From: JBHICC01 sp046759385
GTDB taxonomy: Bacteria; Pseudomonadota; Gammaproteobacteria; Acidiferrobacterales; SPGG2
Direction of reading: 5' to 3'
Assembly (NCBI GenBank): GCA_046759385.1
Contig: JBHICC010000006.1
Coordinates: forward strand, 1-64,000
DNA: 64,000 nt
The translations under genes were made by a program, and so were the position numbers. A model generated the notes under the pieces. It saw only the letters and a program-made list of their open reading frames with translations, was not told the origin of the DNA and ran no database searches. Numbering within the stretch: the stretch's first letter is position 1; each line of letters starts with the position of its first letter. This document shows, piece by piece, positions 44,032-52,491 of the stretch.

Positions 44032-45899
44032 GCATGTACGTCAGCGCGCGAGTTTGCTTGCCGTTGTTATTGTTTGTTTCCAGCCAATTCCTGCTGGTAG
44101 AGGGCGCGCATGCGCTTGTTAATCAACTAGCAGGGCACGCCTCACCTTATTTGGCGATGCACGCCGATGATCCTGTGGCCTGGCAGGACTGGAATCAGGC
44201 CGCGGTGGATCGAGCGCGGCACGAGAACAAGCTTCTTTACGTCTCTATTGGCTACTTTTCATGTCACTGGTGCCATGTAATGCAGCGCGAAAGCTACCGT
44301 AATAAGGACATCGCAAAGTTCTTAAACACCCATTTCGTTCCAGTGAAGGTCGATCGAGAACTTGAACCCGCTTTGGACGCGCGCATGATCGAGTTCGTGG
44401 AGGCGATCCAGGGTAGAGCGGGTTGGCCGCTTAATGTCTTCATTACCCCCGAGGGACACCCGCTGTATGCGGTGCTTTATTTGCCGCCACACCGTTTTCT
44501 GCAGGTTGTGCAAAGGCTACATTCACTGTGGGAGCGTGAGCGTGAAGAGCTTGAACAGCTAGCGCGCGGCGCCAAAGTCACCGCGAATATACCTAACAAG
44601 CCGCCACCGACGGCAGAAGAGGTCGAGCAATATGCGGACCAGATTGAAAGAATGGCACTCGCTGCGGCCGATTCGATCAACGGCGGGTTCGGGCGGGCCG
44701 CGAAGTTTCCTTCGGTTCCGCAGCTCGATTTTCTGCTTGACCGCTGGGAGTCTCAACCAGACACTCGCATAAAGGACTTCCTGCGCGTGACTCTCGATCG
44801 GATGGCCAACGGCGGATTGTACGACCATCTTGGAAGTGGCTTTTTTCGTTACACCACAGATCCTGCGTGGAAGACCCCGCATTTTGAGAAGATGCTTTAC
44901 GATAATGCATTACTCGCGCAGCTGTATTTGCGCGCAGCCCGTGCGTTCAAACACCCCACATACGAGGAAGTTGCACACCGTACGTTGGCATTTCTCATCA
45001 ATGAACTTCGCACGCCGACCGGTGCGTTTGTGGCGTCGTTGTCAGCCGTAGATGATAGCGGCAAAGAAGGCGGTTATTACTTGTGGAACGAGGCGCGGCT
45101 GCGGGAGCTGTTGGGCCCCCGCGAGCGCCGGGCCGCGAGTCTTTATTGGGGCATGACGGGCACAGCGCCGTTCGACAGCGGTTACCTGCCTGTCAAGGTG
45201 CTGACACCTGCGGAGGTGGCCGAGCGAATGGAGTTGGGCGGCGCAGAAGTCGAGCAGTTGTTGGCGCGTGCGGAAAGGAAGCTCTATCAGGCGCGAGCCC
45301 AGCGGGACCTTCCCAAAGACACTAAACTGCTTGCCGGGTGGAACGGGCTCGTATTGTCGGCGTTTGCCTATGCTGCACGTGTAACCGATGACGATCAGTA
45401 CCGCCGCACTGCCAAAGGCGTTCGGGACTACCTTTTGCAGCAGCTTTGGGATGGTCAGTCACTGCGGCGTGCCGTACGTCATGGAAAAGCATTCGGTCAT
45501 GCGTCGCTTGAGGATTACGCCTATGTCGCGCAGGGGTTGTTAGACTGGGCCGAATCCACTGGGCGAGAGCCAGACTTTGCAAACGCGCAGGCCGTTGTCA
45601 GTCAGGCGTGGACCCGTTTCTATTCGCTCAAGGGTTGGCACTTGGCAGCGGCGAGCCTGATCGAGGCCGAGCGCGCTCAGGTTGCTATTCTAGATGGCCC
45701 CATGCCTTCACCCTCGGCGATTCTGGCGGGTGTAACCATGGCGCTGGCGGCACGCAGCGATGACGAGCGTTTGCGCGCGAAGGCTATCTCCGCGCTGAGC
45801 GCTGGCCAGGAACGCGTGCAACGCAACCCCCTATGGAACGCCACGCATGTGCGAGTAATGTTGGCAAATATCCCCTCCGGCCGATCTGGCTCAGATTAA
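44028..45899 (+). CDS. DUF255 thioredoxin-domain protein (YyaL/Spata20-like)
   Basis: The 623-residue protein has an N-terminal thioredoxin-like DUF255 domain with CHWC at residues 79-82 (FSCHWCHVMQRESY) and VKVDRELEPALDARM. A (alpha/alpha)6-barrel part follows with GGFGRAAKFPSVP, GLYDHLGSGFFRY and HFEKMLYDNALL. Residues 10-25 look like a signal peptide (LPLLLFVSSQFLLVEGAHA), unlike cytoplasmic relatives, which suggests a periplasmic place. GTG 44028 overlaps the tatC stop (GTGA); ATG 44034 is also possible. Family function is unclear, with redox or sugar-epimerase-like activity proposed. Confidence 0.88.
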   Translation: MSMYVSARVCLPLLLFVSSQFLLVEGAHALVNQLAGHASPYLAMHADDPVAWQDWNQAAVDRARHENKLLYVSIGYFSCHWCHVMQRESYRNKDIAKFLNTHFVPVKVDRELEPALDARMIEFVEAIQGRAGWPLNVFITPEGHPLYAVLYLPPHRFLQVVQRLHSLWEREREELEQLARGAKVTANIPNKPPPTAEEVEQYADQIERMALAAADSINGGFGRAAKFPSVPQLDFLLDRWESQPDTRIKDFLRVTLDRMANGGLYDHLGSGFFRYTTDPAWKTPHFEKMLYDNALLAQLYLRAARAFKHPTYEEVAHRTLAFLINELRTPTGAFVASLSAVDDSGKEGGYYLWNEARLRELLGPRERRAASLYWGMTGTAPFDSGYLPVKVLTPAEVAERMELGGAEVEQLLARAERKLYQARAQRDLPKDTKLLAGWNGLVLSAFAYAARVTDDDQYRRTAKGVRDYLLQQLWDGQSLRRAVRHGKAFGHASLEDYAYVAQGLLDWAESTGREPDFANAQAVVSQAWTRFYSLKGWHLAAASLIEAERAQVAILDGPMPSPSAILAGVTMALAARSDDERLRAKAISALSAGQERVQRNPLWNATHVRVMLANIPSGRSGSD

Positions 45900-46040
45900 T
45901 TCTTTACTCTCTCAAGGGCGGTTGCCGAGGTTGTTCGATAGCGATTGCCTCCAGTTCGATTGTCTTGTCGTCCCGTCTCACTTGCAGCCTGATGCGACTC
46001 GGTCATCAGCGCAGCGAACTCGGCCGTTACCGGGGTGGTG

Positions 46041-46063
46041 TATAATCGCGGCTCATGTATAAT
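46041..46063 (+). promoter_or_regulatory. two TATAAT -10-like boxes upstream of petA
   Basis: TATAAT occurs at 46041-46046 and again at 46058-46063 in an otherwise GC-rich 275-bp gap before petA. Neither has a good -35 at 16-18 bp, so these are candidate, possibly activator-dependent, start sites for the petABC operon. The leader would be about 105-125 nt. The gap holds no other recognisable gene. Confidence 0.4.
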
Positions 46064-46174
46064 CCGCAGCCGCAGCACTTCCACGAACACCCAAGATCTC
46101 CGCAGTGCGGCCGCTGACGCAGTTGCAGCGGGTGCCCACCGATCGAGGGGCGAGTTTTTTCCAGGGGGGATTCC

Positions 46175-46774
46175 ATGAGTGACGAGGGAGTTAACCCTAG
46201 CCGGCGTCGATTGCTCGCGATCACCACAGGCCTCGGCCTCGTGGGTACCGGTTTCGCAGCCGTGCCGTTTGTTTTGGGGATGACACCGAGCGCACGCGCA
46301 CGCGCGGCGGGTGCTCCGGTTGAGGTCGATATCAGCAAACTCGAGCCAGGCCAGCTGTTAACGGTGGAATGGCGCGGTAAGCCGGTATGGATTCTGAACC
46401 GCACTGGCGAGATGCTTGCCAGCCTGGTCAAGCTCGAGAATGCCGTCGCTGATCCCACGTCCGAGGACAGCGAGCAGCCGGAATACGCAAAGAACGAGAC
46501 ACGCTCCATCAAGCCGGAGATTCTGGTGCTGGTGGGGATATGTACCCACCTCGGTTGTTCGCCGCTCGCGAAGCTGATTGGCGGGGCTCCCTCGGGACTC
46601 GGCCCGGACTGGCTCGGCGGTTTTTTCTGCCCATGCCACGGCTCGTTATTCGACCTTTCCGGCCGTGTCTTCAAGAACGTACCGGCGCCGCTGAACTTAG
46701 TCGTTCCGCCCTACGCCTACCTGAGCGACACGCGTATCCTGATCGGCGTTAATCAAGAGACAGAACTCGCCTGA
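46175..46774 (+). CDS. petA: cytochrome bc1 Rieske iron-sulfur subunit
   Basis: Rieske 2Fe-2S subunit of the quinol-cytochrome c oxidoreductase. The 199 residues start with a Tat signal-anchor (SRRRLLAITTGLGLVGTGF). Cluster ligands are Cys123/His125 (CTHLGC) and Cys152/His155 (CPCHGS), the disulfide cysteines being Cys128 and Cys154. GGGGGGA precedes the ATG. It overlaps petB as TGATG. Export through the Tat genes 3 kb upstream is expected. Confidence 0.97.
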   Translation: MSDEGVNPSRRRLLAITTGLGLVGTGFAAVPFVLGMTPSARARAAGAPVEVDISKLEPGQLLTVEWRGKPVWILNRTGEMLASLVKLENAVADPTSEDSEQPEYAKNETRSIKPEILVLVGICTHLGCSPLAKLIGGAPSGLGPDWLGGFFCPCHGSLFDLSGRVFKNVPAPLNLVVPPYAYLSDTRILIGVNQETELA

Positions 46775-48009
46775 TGCAAACGCTTCTCGCCTGGATCGAC
46801 GAACGCTTTCCACTGACCAAGGTCTGGGAAGAGCATTTAGCCAAGTACTATGCCCCGAAAAATTTCAATTTCTGGTACTACTTTGGCTCATTGGCAATGC
46901 TCGCGCTGGGGGTACAGATTGTTACCGGCATCTTCCTGGCGATACATTACAAACCAGATGCCGAGCGAGCCTTCGCTTCAGTTGAATACATTATGCGCGA
47001 TGTGCCGTGGGGGTGGTTGATGCGTTATATGCATTCGACTGTCGCATCGATGTTCTTTGTCGTTGTCTACCTGCACATATTCCGGGCATTGCTATACGGC
47101 TCACACCGAAAGCCCCGTGAGCTGATTTGGATTATAGGTGTCGTCATTTTGATTACCCTGATGGCAACGTCTTTCACCGGCTATCTATTGCCTTGGGGTA
47201 ACATGTCCTACTGGGGCGCGCAGGTGATTATCTCGCTGTTCGGCGCTATTCCGCTGATCGGTGAAAACCTTGCGGAGCTGATACGGGGCGATTTTGTCGT
47301 GTCCGATGCGACACTCAATCGCTTCTTCGTGTTTCACATCGTTCTGTTTCCGTTAGTCCTTATCGGGCTTGTTTATATTCACATCGTGGCGCTTCACAAG
47401 GTTGGCTCAAACAATCCCGACGGCATTGAGATAAAGAAGAATAAGAACAAGAGTGGCGTCCCGGTAGACGGAATCCCCTTTCACCCCTATTACACAGTCA
47501 AGGACATGGTGGGAGTGACTGTGTTCTTGATGGTGTGCTCGGCGATAATATTCTTTGCGCCAGAGCTGGGTGGTTGGTTTCTAGAGCATGATAATTTCGA
47601 GCCAGCAAATATATTGCAGACGCCACCTGAGATCGTACCTCTGTGGTACCTTACTCCGTTCTACTCCATTCTACGAGCGGTGACCATCGACATCGGACCG
47701 ATCTCAGCGAAACTTCTCGGTGTCTTGTCAATGGGGTTTTCTCTAATCCTGTTCTTTTTTCTTCCTTGGCTGGATCGCTCACCGGTGAAATCGATCCGCT
47801 ATCGGGGCTGGATTTATCGCGTCGCACTCATGCTGTTCGTAGTAAGCTTTGTGGTGCTTGGGTACCTCGGTACCCAACGCCCCGAGGGCCCGAATCTTGT
47901 AATCGCTCAGATCTGCTACTTCTTATATTTTGCTTTTTTCTTGCTGATGCCCTGGTACACCAAAATCGACAAAACTAAGCCTGTTCCTGACAGGGTGCGA
48001 GCACGTTGA
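46774..48009 (+). CDS. petB: cytochrome b of the bc1 complex
   Basis: Eight-helix diheme cytochrome b carrying the Qo and Qi quinone sites. The 411 residues include HSTVASMFFVVVYLHIFRAL and FHIVLFPLVLIGLVYIHIV with the paired heme histidines, and the cd-loop region GATPL-type SLFGAIPLIGENLAELI. The Qo ef-loop motif, usually PEWY or in beta/gammaproteobacteria often PVWY, reads PLWY at residues 289-292 (EIVPLWYLTPFY). The subunit is full length and unsplit. Its TGA overlaps the TTG start of petC. Confidence 0.97.
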   Translation: MQTLLAWIDERFPLTKVWEEHLAKYYAPKNFNFWYYFGSLAMLALGVQIVTGIFLAIHYKPDAERAFASVEYIMRDVPWGWLMRYMHSTVASMFFVVVYLHIFRALLYGSHRKPRELIWIIGVVILITLMATSFTGYLLPWGNMSYWGAQVIISLFGAIPLIGENLAELIRGDFVVSDATLNRFFVFHIVLFPLVLIGLVYIHIVALHKVGSNNPDGIEIKKNKNKSGVPVDGIPFHPYYTVKDMVGVTVFLMVCSAIIFFAPELGGWFLEHDNFEPANILQTPPEIVPLWYLTPFYSILRAVTIDIGPISAKLLGVLSMGFSLILFFFLPWLDRSPVKSIRYRGWIYRVALMLFVVSFVVLGYLGTQRPEGPNLVIAQICYFLYFAFFLLMPWYTKIDKTKPVPDRVRAR

Positions 48010-48734
48010 AAAAGATCGCACTCGTGTTTTTTCTGTTCGTTTTCCCAGCCGGCGCGACCGCCGCCGAGGCGCCTGTCAAGTTCGATCCCGTGCACGTGGA
48101 CCTGAGCGACAAAGCTTCGCTACAACGGGGCGCGCGCATCTTCGTGAACTACTGTCTTTCGTGCCATAGCGCTGCCTACATGCGCTACGAGCGCATGGGA
48201 CGCGATCTGGGTATTAACGCCGAGCTTCTCAAGGACAACCTCATGTTCACGACCGATAAGGCCGGAGAACTAATGACGGTAACCATGTCTGCTGATGTCG
48301 GCAAGAAAGCGTTCGGAAGCGCTCCGCCGGATCTGACGGTCGTTTCGCGTTCAAGGGGCCCGGCATGGATCTATAATTACATGCGCGGTTTCTACCGTGA
48401 CCCGAAAAGCGCGACAGGTTGGAATAACATAGTGTTCCCGGATGTCGCCATGCCGCACGTGCTGTACAGCCTACAGGGCCAACAGCGTGCAGTGTTCGAG
48501 GCCAAAGAAAACGGGGTCAAGAAGTTTAAGGGATTTGAGCTGAAGCATCCGGGGACGATGAATGCAGACGAGTACGACGGTGCTATGCGAGATTTGACCA
48601 ATTTTTTCGTCTACATGGGCGAGCCTGCGAAGTTGGTCCGTTATCGAATCGGTGTTTACGTCCTAGTATTTCTCGGCGTTTTCCTGGTCTTCATCTATCT
48701 TCTCAAGCGAGACTACTGGAAAGACGTCCACTGA
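48006..48734 (+). CDS. petC: cytochrome c1
   Basis: Membrane-anchored c-type cytochrome of the bc1 complex. The 242-residue product has a signal peptide (KIALVFFLFVFPAGATAA), the heme motif CLSCH at residues 50-54, a candidate Met ligand in the NIVFPDVAMPHVL region and a C-terminal anchor (VYVLVFLGVFLVFIYLL) ending KRDYWKDVH. TTG start inferred from the TTGA overlap and the signal peptide. Confidence 0.96.
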   Translation: MKKIALVFFLFVFPAGATAAEAPVKFDPVHVDLSDKASLQRGARIFVNYCLSCHSAAYMRYERMGRDLGINAELLKDNLMFTTDKAGELMTVTMSADVGKKAFGSAPPDLTVVSRSRGPAWIYNYMRGFYRDPKSATGWNNIVFPDVAMPHVLYSLQGQQRAVFEAKENGVKKFKGFELKHPGTMNADEYDGAMRDLTNFFVYMGEPAKLVRYRIGVYVLVFLGVFLVFIYLLKRDYWKDVH

Positions 48735-48812
48735 CGGTTGGCGAACACCTTAATCTGAAGGGAGTGTTACGCCCCCATTCCCTGTTCGAGCTGTCTTGAG
48801 GACGGAGCTAAT

Positions 48813-49442
48813 ATGGCGTCTCCCGTAAACCGAAAACCCATCATGACCTTGTACTCGGGTACTAACGACCCGTACAGTCACCGCACTCGCATTGTGTTGT
48901 TTGAGAAAGACGTTGAGTGTCGTATCGTAGAAGTCGATCCTAACAGAAAACCGCGCGAGCTTGCCGACCTAAACCCATACAATCAAGTACCCACGATCGT
49001 CGATAGAGAACTGGTGCTTTATGACTCCTTAATCATTAACGAGTATCTTGATGAGCGGCTACCACATCCGCCGTTGATGCCAGTGGACCCAGTATCACGC
49101 GGCCGCGCGCGCCTGATGTTGATGCGGTTTGACCGCGACTGGTATGGCTTGCTGCCAGGCATTTCCGGGGGAGAGCGTCGCGTCGCGACTAAGGCGCGCA
49201 ACGTTGTCCGTGACGGGCTTACTGTAATCTCGCAGATCTTCAAGGAGCAAGCATACGTTCTCGGCGATGAGTTCTCTTTGGTGGATTGCTGCCTAGCGCC
49301 GATACTCTGGCGCCTGAACGACTACGGGATTAACTTACCTCGCCAGGCTAAACCGATCCTTGAATACGCGGAACGCATCTTTACACGTAAGTCGTTTGAA
49401 CTTAGCCTTACCGAGGCAGAACGCGAGATCACCCAGAAGTAA
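48813..49442 (+). CDS. sspA: stringent starvation protein A
   Basis: GST-fold protein that binds RNA polymerase and acts in stress adaptation. The 209 residues have a thioredoxin-like N-domain (MTLYSGTNDPYSHRTRIVL) lacking a catalytic Cys and an all-helical C-domain. It follows petC and precedes sspB, the classic petABC-sspAB order. GAGG upstream. The stop lies at the edge of a weak inverted repeat AAGCTTAGC/GCTATGCTT. Confidence 0.94.
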   Translation: MASPVNRKPIMTLYSGTNDPYSHRTRIVLFEKDVECRIVEVDPNRKPRELADLNPYNQVPTIVDRELVLYDSLIINEYLDERLPHPPLMPVDPVSRGRARLMLMRFDRDWYGLLPGISGGERRVATKARNVVRDGLTVISQIFKEQAYVLGDEFSLVDCCLAPILWRLNDYGINLPRQAKPILEYAERIFTRKSFELSLTEAEREITQK

Positions 49443-49489
49443 GCTTAGCATCGACACGAGAGCTGGCTATGCTTGTTTGACAGACTGTC

Positions 49490-49888
49490 ATGACCCCAAT
49501 CAAGGCCTACCTAGTTCGTGCAGTACGCGACTGGGCGGTGGACAACGGACTCACGCCGCACGTCGTTGTTGACATACATGTCTCGGGAGTTAACGTACCC
49601 ACAGAGTTTGCTGAGAACGGCCGTATCTTACTCAACATTCATCCCCGGGCAGTAGAAAGATACGAGTTGGAAGGTGAAAGTTTGCTATTCTCCGCCAGGT
49701 TTGCCGGCAGTAGCCGCGCCGTTCAAATACCATTGGCCGCGATCCGCGCGATCTATGCACGCGAAAACGGTCAGGGTGTAGCCTTCTCTGAAGAGCCCGG
49801 GACCAGCGGTGATAACGAGGGGTCCTCCGATCCCACTTCCGATGATTCACCGCCCCGAAAGGGCTCGCATCTTAAGATCGTCAAATAG
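49490..49888 (+). CDS. sspB: ClpXP specificity adaptor SspB
   Basis: Adaptor that delivers ssrA-tagged proteins to ClpXP. The 132 residues start MTPIKAYLVRAVRDWAVDNG, with the substrate-binding HVVVDIHVSGVNVP and AVQIPLAAIRAIYARENGQG, an acidic linker and the C-terminal ClpX-binding LKIVK. Typical in every part. A hairpin follows after about 30 bp. Confidence 0.95.
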   Translation: MTPIKAYLVRAVRDWAVDNGLTPHVVVDIHVSGVNVPTEFAENGRILLNIHPRAVERYELEGESLLFSARFAGSSRAVQIPLAAIRAIYARENGQGVAFSEEPGTSGDNEGSSDPTSDDSPPRKGSHLKIVK

Positions 49889-49916
49889 CCCTGACGGCCC
49901 CGAAAATCTTTCCTCA

Positions 49917-49940
49917 ACCCCCAAGGTTCAAACTTGGGGG
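49917..49940 (+). terminator. hairpin after sspB
   Basis: CCCCCAAG and CTTGGGGG form a perfect 8-bp stem with a 7-base loop 30 bp after sspB. No T-run follows, so it may end transcription weakly or protect the 3' end. Confidence 0.5.
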
Positions 49941-50055
49941 AGCCTGGCCGGTGTTTCTTGCGGATACGCCACTGCAATTGTTTGTCACGCAAGAACGAAG
50001 CGCTTATGCTTTTGGCGCGCATGTAGCCACGGCGCGTAAAGACGCGAGGGGTGCC

Positions 50056-50550
50056 ATGATAAAAGCTATCCGTGCCGATATCACGACCTTATCGGTTGAT
50101 GCGATCGTGAACGCTGCTAATCAGACGCTATTAGGTGGCGGCGGCGTCGATGGCGCCATCCACCGCGCCGCCGGCCCTGAACTGCGAGAAGCGTGTCGCC
50201 AGATCGGCGGCTGTCCCACAGGAGAGGCACGAATCACGCCAGGCTTTAAGCTTACGGCGAAGTGGGTTGTACACACCGTGGGGCCGGTATGGCAGGGTGG
50301 TCAGCAGAATGAGGCGACGTTGCTGGCATCCTGCTACCGAAACGCTCTGGCGCTTGCTCTCTCCAAGGGCGTTCGCACGATCGCCTTCCCCGGGATCAGC
50401 ACAGGCGCCTATGGCTATCCGAAGCACGAAGCAACCCGGATTGCGGTGCAGGTGATGCGCGAGTATGCGGGTAGGTTCGATGAGCTTATTTGCTGCTGTT
50501 TTGGCGAGGAAGATAGGCAGGTCTATGAAAAGGAACTGGCTTCGACGTAG
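50056..50550 (+). CDS. macrodomain protein (O-acetyl-ADP-ribose deacetylase-like)
   Basis: MacroD/YmdB-type macrodomain, expected to bind ADP-ribose and hydrolyse O-acetyl-ADP-ribose or mono-ADP-ribose. The 164-residue product has the signature VDAIVNAANQTLLGGGGVDG followed by AIHRAAG, CPTGEARITPGF and the second loop PGISTGAYGYP. ATG 50056 has GAGGGG upstream; an earlier in-frame start (49951) is less likely. It is convergent with the GlcD-like gene, and both stop codons fall in one palindrome. Confidence 0.93.
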   Translation: MIKAIRADITTLSVDAIVNAANQTLLGGGGVDGAIHRAAGPELREACRQIGGCPTGEARITPGFKLTAKWVVHTVGPVWQGGQQNEATLLASCYRNALALALSKGVRTIAFPGISTGAYGYPKHEATRIAVQVMREYAGRFDELICCCFGEEDRQVYEKELAST

Positions 50551-50624
50551 CGGCAAGTGGCACGTTGCCAGCAGCAAGTAACGACTTCAAGCTCGCCTCG
50601 CCACTTCGCACTGGCTACTCGCTA
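50547..50624. repeat. palindrome joining two convergent stop codons
   Basis: The left arm GTAGCGGCAAGTGGC contains the macrodomain TAG. The right arm ends CTCGCTA, which is the reverse complement of the GlcD-like gene's TAG and following bases. TAGCG pairs with CGCTA and GCAAGTGGC with GCCACTTCGC, the right arm carrying about ten extra bases. The whole 78-bp gap is thus a stem-loop usable from both strands. Confidence 0.6.
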
Positions 50625-52016
50625 GTGTGGTTTTAGAGGAAATATCTTGTCAGGGTTGAGAATGCCGTTCGGGTCGAACTGGCTCTTGATACGGCGCATA
50701 AGGTCGAGCGTTGTCGGCTCAATCTCGCGATCTATGTAGTCGCGCTTTTCCCTACCCACACCATGCTCCCCGGATAATGTTCCCCCAAGTTCGAGCACGA
50801 GATCGAATACCCGTGAAAGGCAAGGTTGGGCACGTTCTGCCTGGTGAGGGTCCTGAGAGTCATAGAGCAAATTGACGTGGATGTTACCGTCGCCTGCGTG
50901 TCCGAAATTGACGATTGGGATGCCAAACTCATTGCTCAATTGCGCTAGCTGGTTAATAAGCTCCGGGATCCGCGAGACCGGTACCACAATGTCTTCATTC
51001 AATTTGTTGGGTGCGATTTTTCGTAGCGCAGGCGACAGGGCTCTCCGTGTTGCCCACAGCGCAGCGACGTCCTCCGCACTTCGGGCAGTGATAAGCTCGA
51101 GAAGGCCCGTACCGGCGGCGGCACGCGACACGGATTCAACCGCCGCATCGAGCGCCGCCTCCGGGCCATCAACCTCGATCATCAGCAGCGCACCGGCCGA
51201 TTCGGGCAAGCCGGCCGCGGCGTAATCGCGAACCAAATTAACCGCCTCGCCGTCCATGAACTCTAAAGCACAAGGGATAATTGGTTGCGCCATGATTCGA
51301 GCGACGGCCGCCGCGGATGCTTGCACGTCCGCGTACACCGCCTTCAAGGTGCGCTTAGCCTCCGGTAATGGCGTTAACTTCAAAGTGGCTTCGGTAATAA
51401 CGGCGAGCGTGCCTTCAGACCCGACAATCAGCCGCGTGAGATCGTATCCAACAACGCCTTTGGTCGTATTTACCCCGGTACGAATCTCCTCACCAGCACC
51501 CGTGATAGCACGCAACCCGAGCACGTTTTCCCGTGCAGTCCCATACTTAACGGCACGCGGACCGGCCGCGTTCAACGCCAGATTACCGCCGATGGCGCAG
51601 AACGCCCCGCTGGTTGGATCCGGCGGCCAGAAAAACCCCGATTTCGCAGCCATATCTTGTACCGCTTGGTTGGTTACCCCGGGTTCGACACGCATGGTGC
51701 GGTTGCCCGGATCAAATTCTGCAATTCGATCCATGCGCTCAAGCGACAGCACCAGCCCGCCGCGCAGCGGAATAGCGCTCCCCGTGGTCCCGGTGCCACG
51801 GCCGCGTACGACCAAGGGTATTTTGTGCTCGTTGCACAGGCGCACGATACCGAGTACCTGCTCATGGCTGACCGCAAAGGCGACTATATCGGGGGCCCCA
51901 TGTTTGCGTGAGTTGTCGTATCCGTAGGCCCAGCAATCGGCAGGGTCAGTCAACACGTTGTCGCCCCCGACCGAGAGCTTCAATGCTTCGGCGAACTTTT
52001 CACTGGCTTGCATCAT
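50622..52016 (-). CDS. FAD-linked oxidase, GlcD/D-lactate dehydrogenase type
   Basis: Flavoprotein of the vanillyl-alcohol-oxidase fold that oxidises 2-hydroxy acids such as glycolate or D-lactate. The 464 residues have the FAD-binding loop VVRGRGTGTTGSAIPLRGG, GAFCAIGGNLALNAAGPRAV, and the C-terminal NFGHAGDGNIHVNLLYD. ATG 52016 (MMQASEKFAEAL) is chosen, giving 17 bp overlap with the heptose gene; the frame stays open upstream. No glcE or glcF subunit is adjacent, so the exact substrate cannot be stated. Confidence 0.88.
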   Translation of the reverse strand: MMQASEKFAEALKLSVGGDNVLTDPADCWAYGYDNSRKHGAPDIVAFAVSHEQVLGIVRLCNEHKIPLVVRGRGTGTTGSAIPLRGGLVLSLERMDRIAEFDPGNRTMRVEPGVTNQAVQDMAAKSGFFWPPDPTSGAFCAIGGNLALNAAGPRAVKYGTARENVLGLRAITGAGEEIRTGVNTTKGVVGYDLTRLIVGSEGTLAVITEATLKLTPLPEAKRTLKAVYADVQASAAAVARIMAQPIIPCALEFMDGEAVNLVRDYAAAGLPESAGALLMIEVDGPEAALDAAVESVSRAAAGTGLLELITARSAEDVAALWATRRALSPALRKIAPNKLNEDIVVPVSRIPELINQLAQLSNEFGIPIVNFGHAGDGNIHVNLLYDSQDPHQAERAQPCLSRVFDLVLELGGTLSGEHGVGREKRDYIDREIEPTTLDLMRRIKSQFDPNGILNPDKIFPLKPH

Positions 52017-52491
52017 GCCCGCGAATACGCTCGATGAGCTCACTTGTAGAGCGGTTGTAGCGCACCGGTATGGAATGGATTTGTCCCCCGTATGCCGTGA
52101 CGACATCGCCGCCAACGATGTCCGCCACTTTCCAGTCTCCACCCTTAACCAGGTGGTCGGGGCGGACCGATCTTATCAGCTCCAGTGGCGTCTCGGCATC
52201 GAAGGGCACGACCAGCGATACGCAGCCCAAAGCGGCGAGCAGCGCCATGCGGTCTTCGAGCGCGTTTATCGGGCGCCCATGCCCCTTGTCCAGCTTTTTC
52301 ATGGAGGCGTCACTGTTTACCCCAATTATGAGACTTGCGCCCAGAGCCGCCGCGTCCTCAAGGTAGCTGATATGCCCGCGATGTAAGATGTCGAAACACC
52401 CGTTCGTGAATACAAACGGATGCGGCAGTGCAGCCAACCTTTCGGCGAGCGTTTCCGATCCCTGGACGATTTTGGTTTCGCTTGAAGTCAA
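52000..52491 (-). CDS. rfaE2: heptose 1-phosphate adenylyltransferase (stand-alone HldE C-domain)
   Basis: Activates D-glycero-beta-D-manno-heptose 1-phosphate to the ADP sugar for LPS core. The 163-residue product is only the nucleotidyltransferase half of HldE, with FVFTNGCFDILHRGHISYLE (HxGH signature) and YNRSTSELIERI. The kinase half must be a separate gene elsewhere. It lies two genes from gmhA, consistent with one heptose pathway cluster. Confidence 0.94.
   Translation of the reverse strand: MTSSETKIVQGSETLAERLAALPHPFVFTNGCFDILHRGHISYLEDAAALGASLIIGVNSDASMKKLDKGHGRPINALEDRMALLAALGCVSLVVPFDAETPLELIRSVRPDHLVKGGDWKVADIVGGDVVTAYGGQIHSIPVRYNRSTSELIERIRGHDASQ

Noticed and set aside
13083..49474. 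Identical 12-mer CTGGCTATGCTT upstream of maf (13083) and sspB (49463)
   Set aside because: Many repeated 12-mers are expected by chance in 64 kb, and neither site has a matching -35 or shared flanks.
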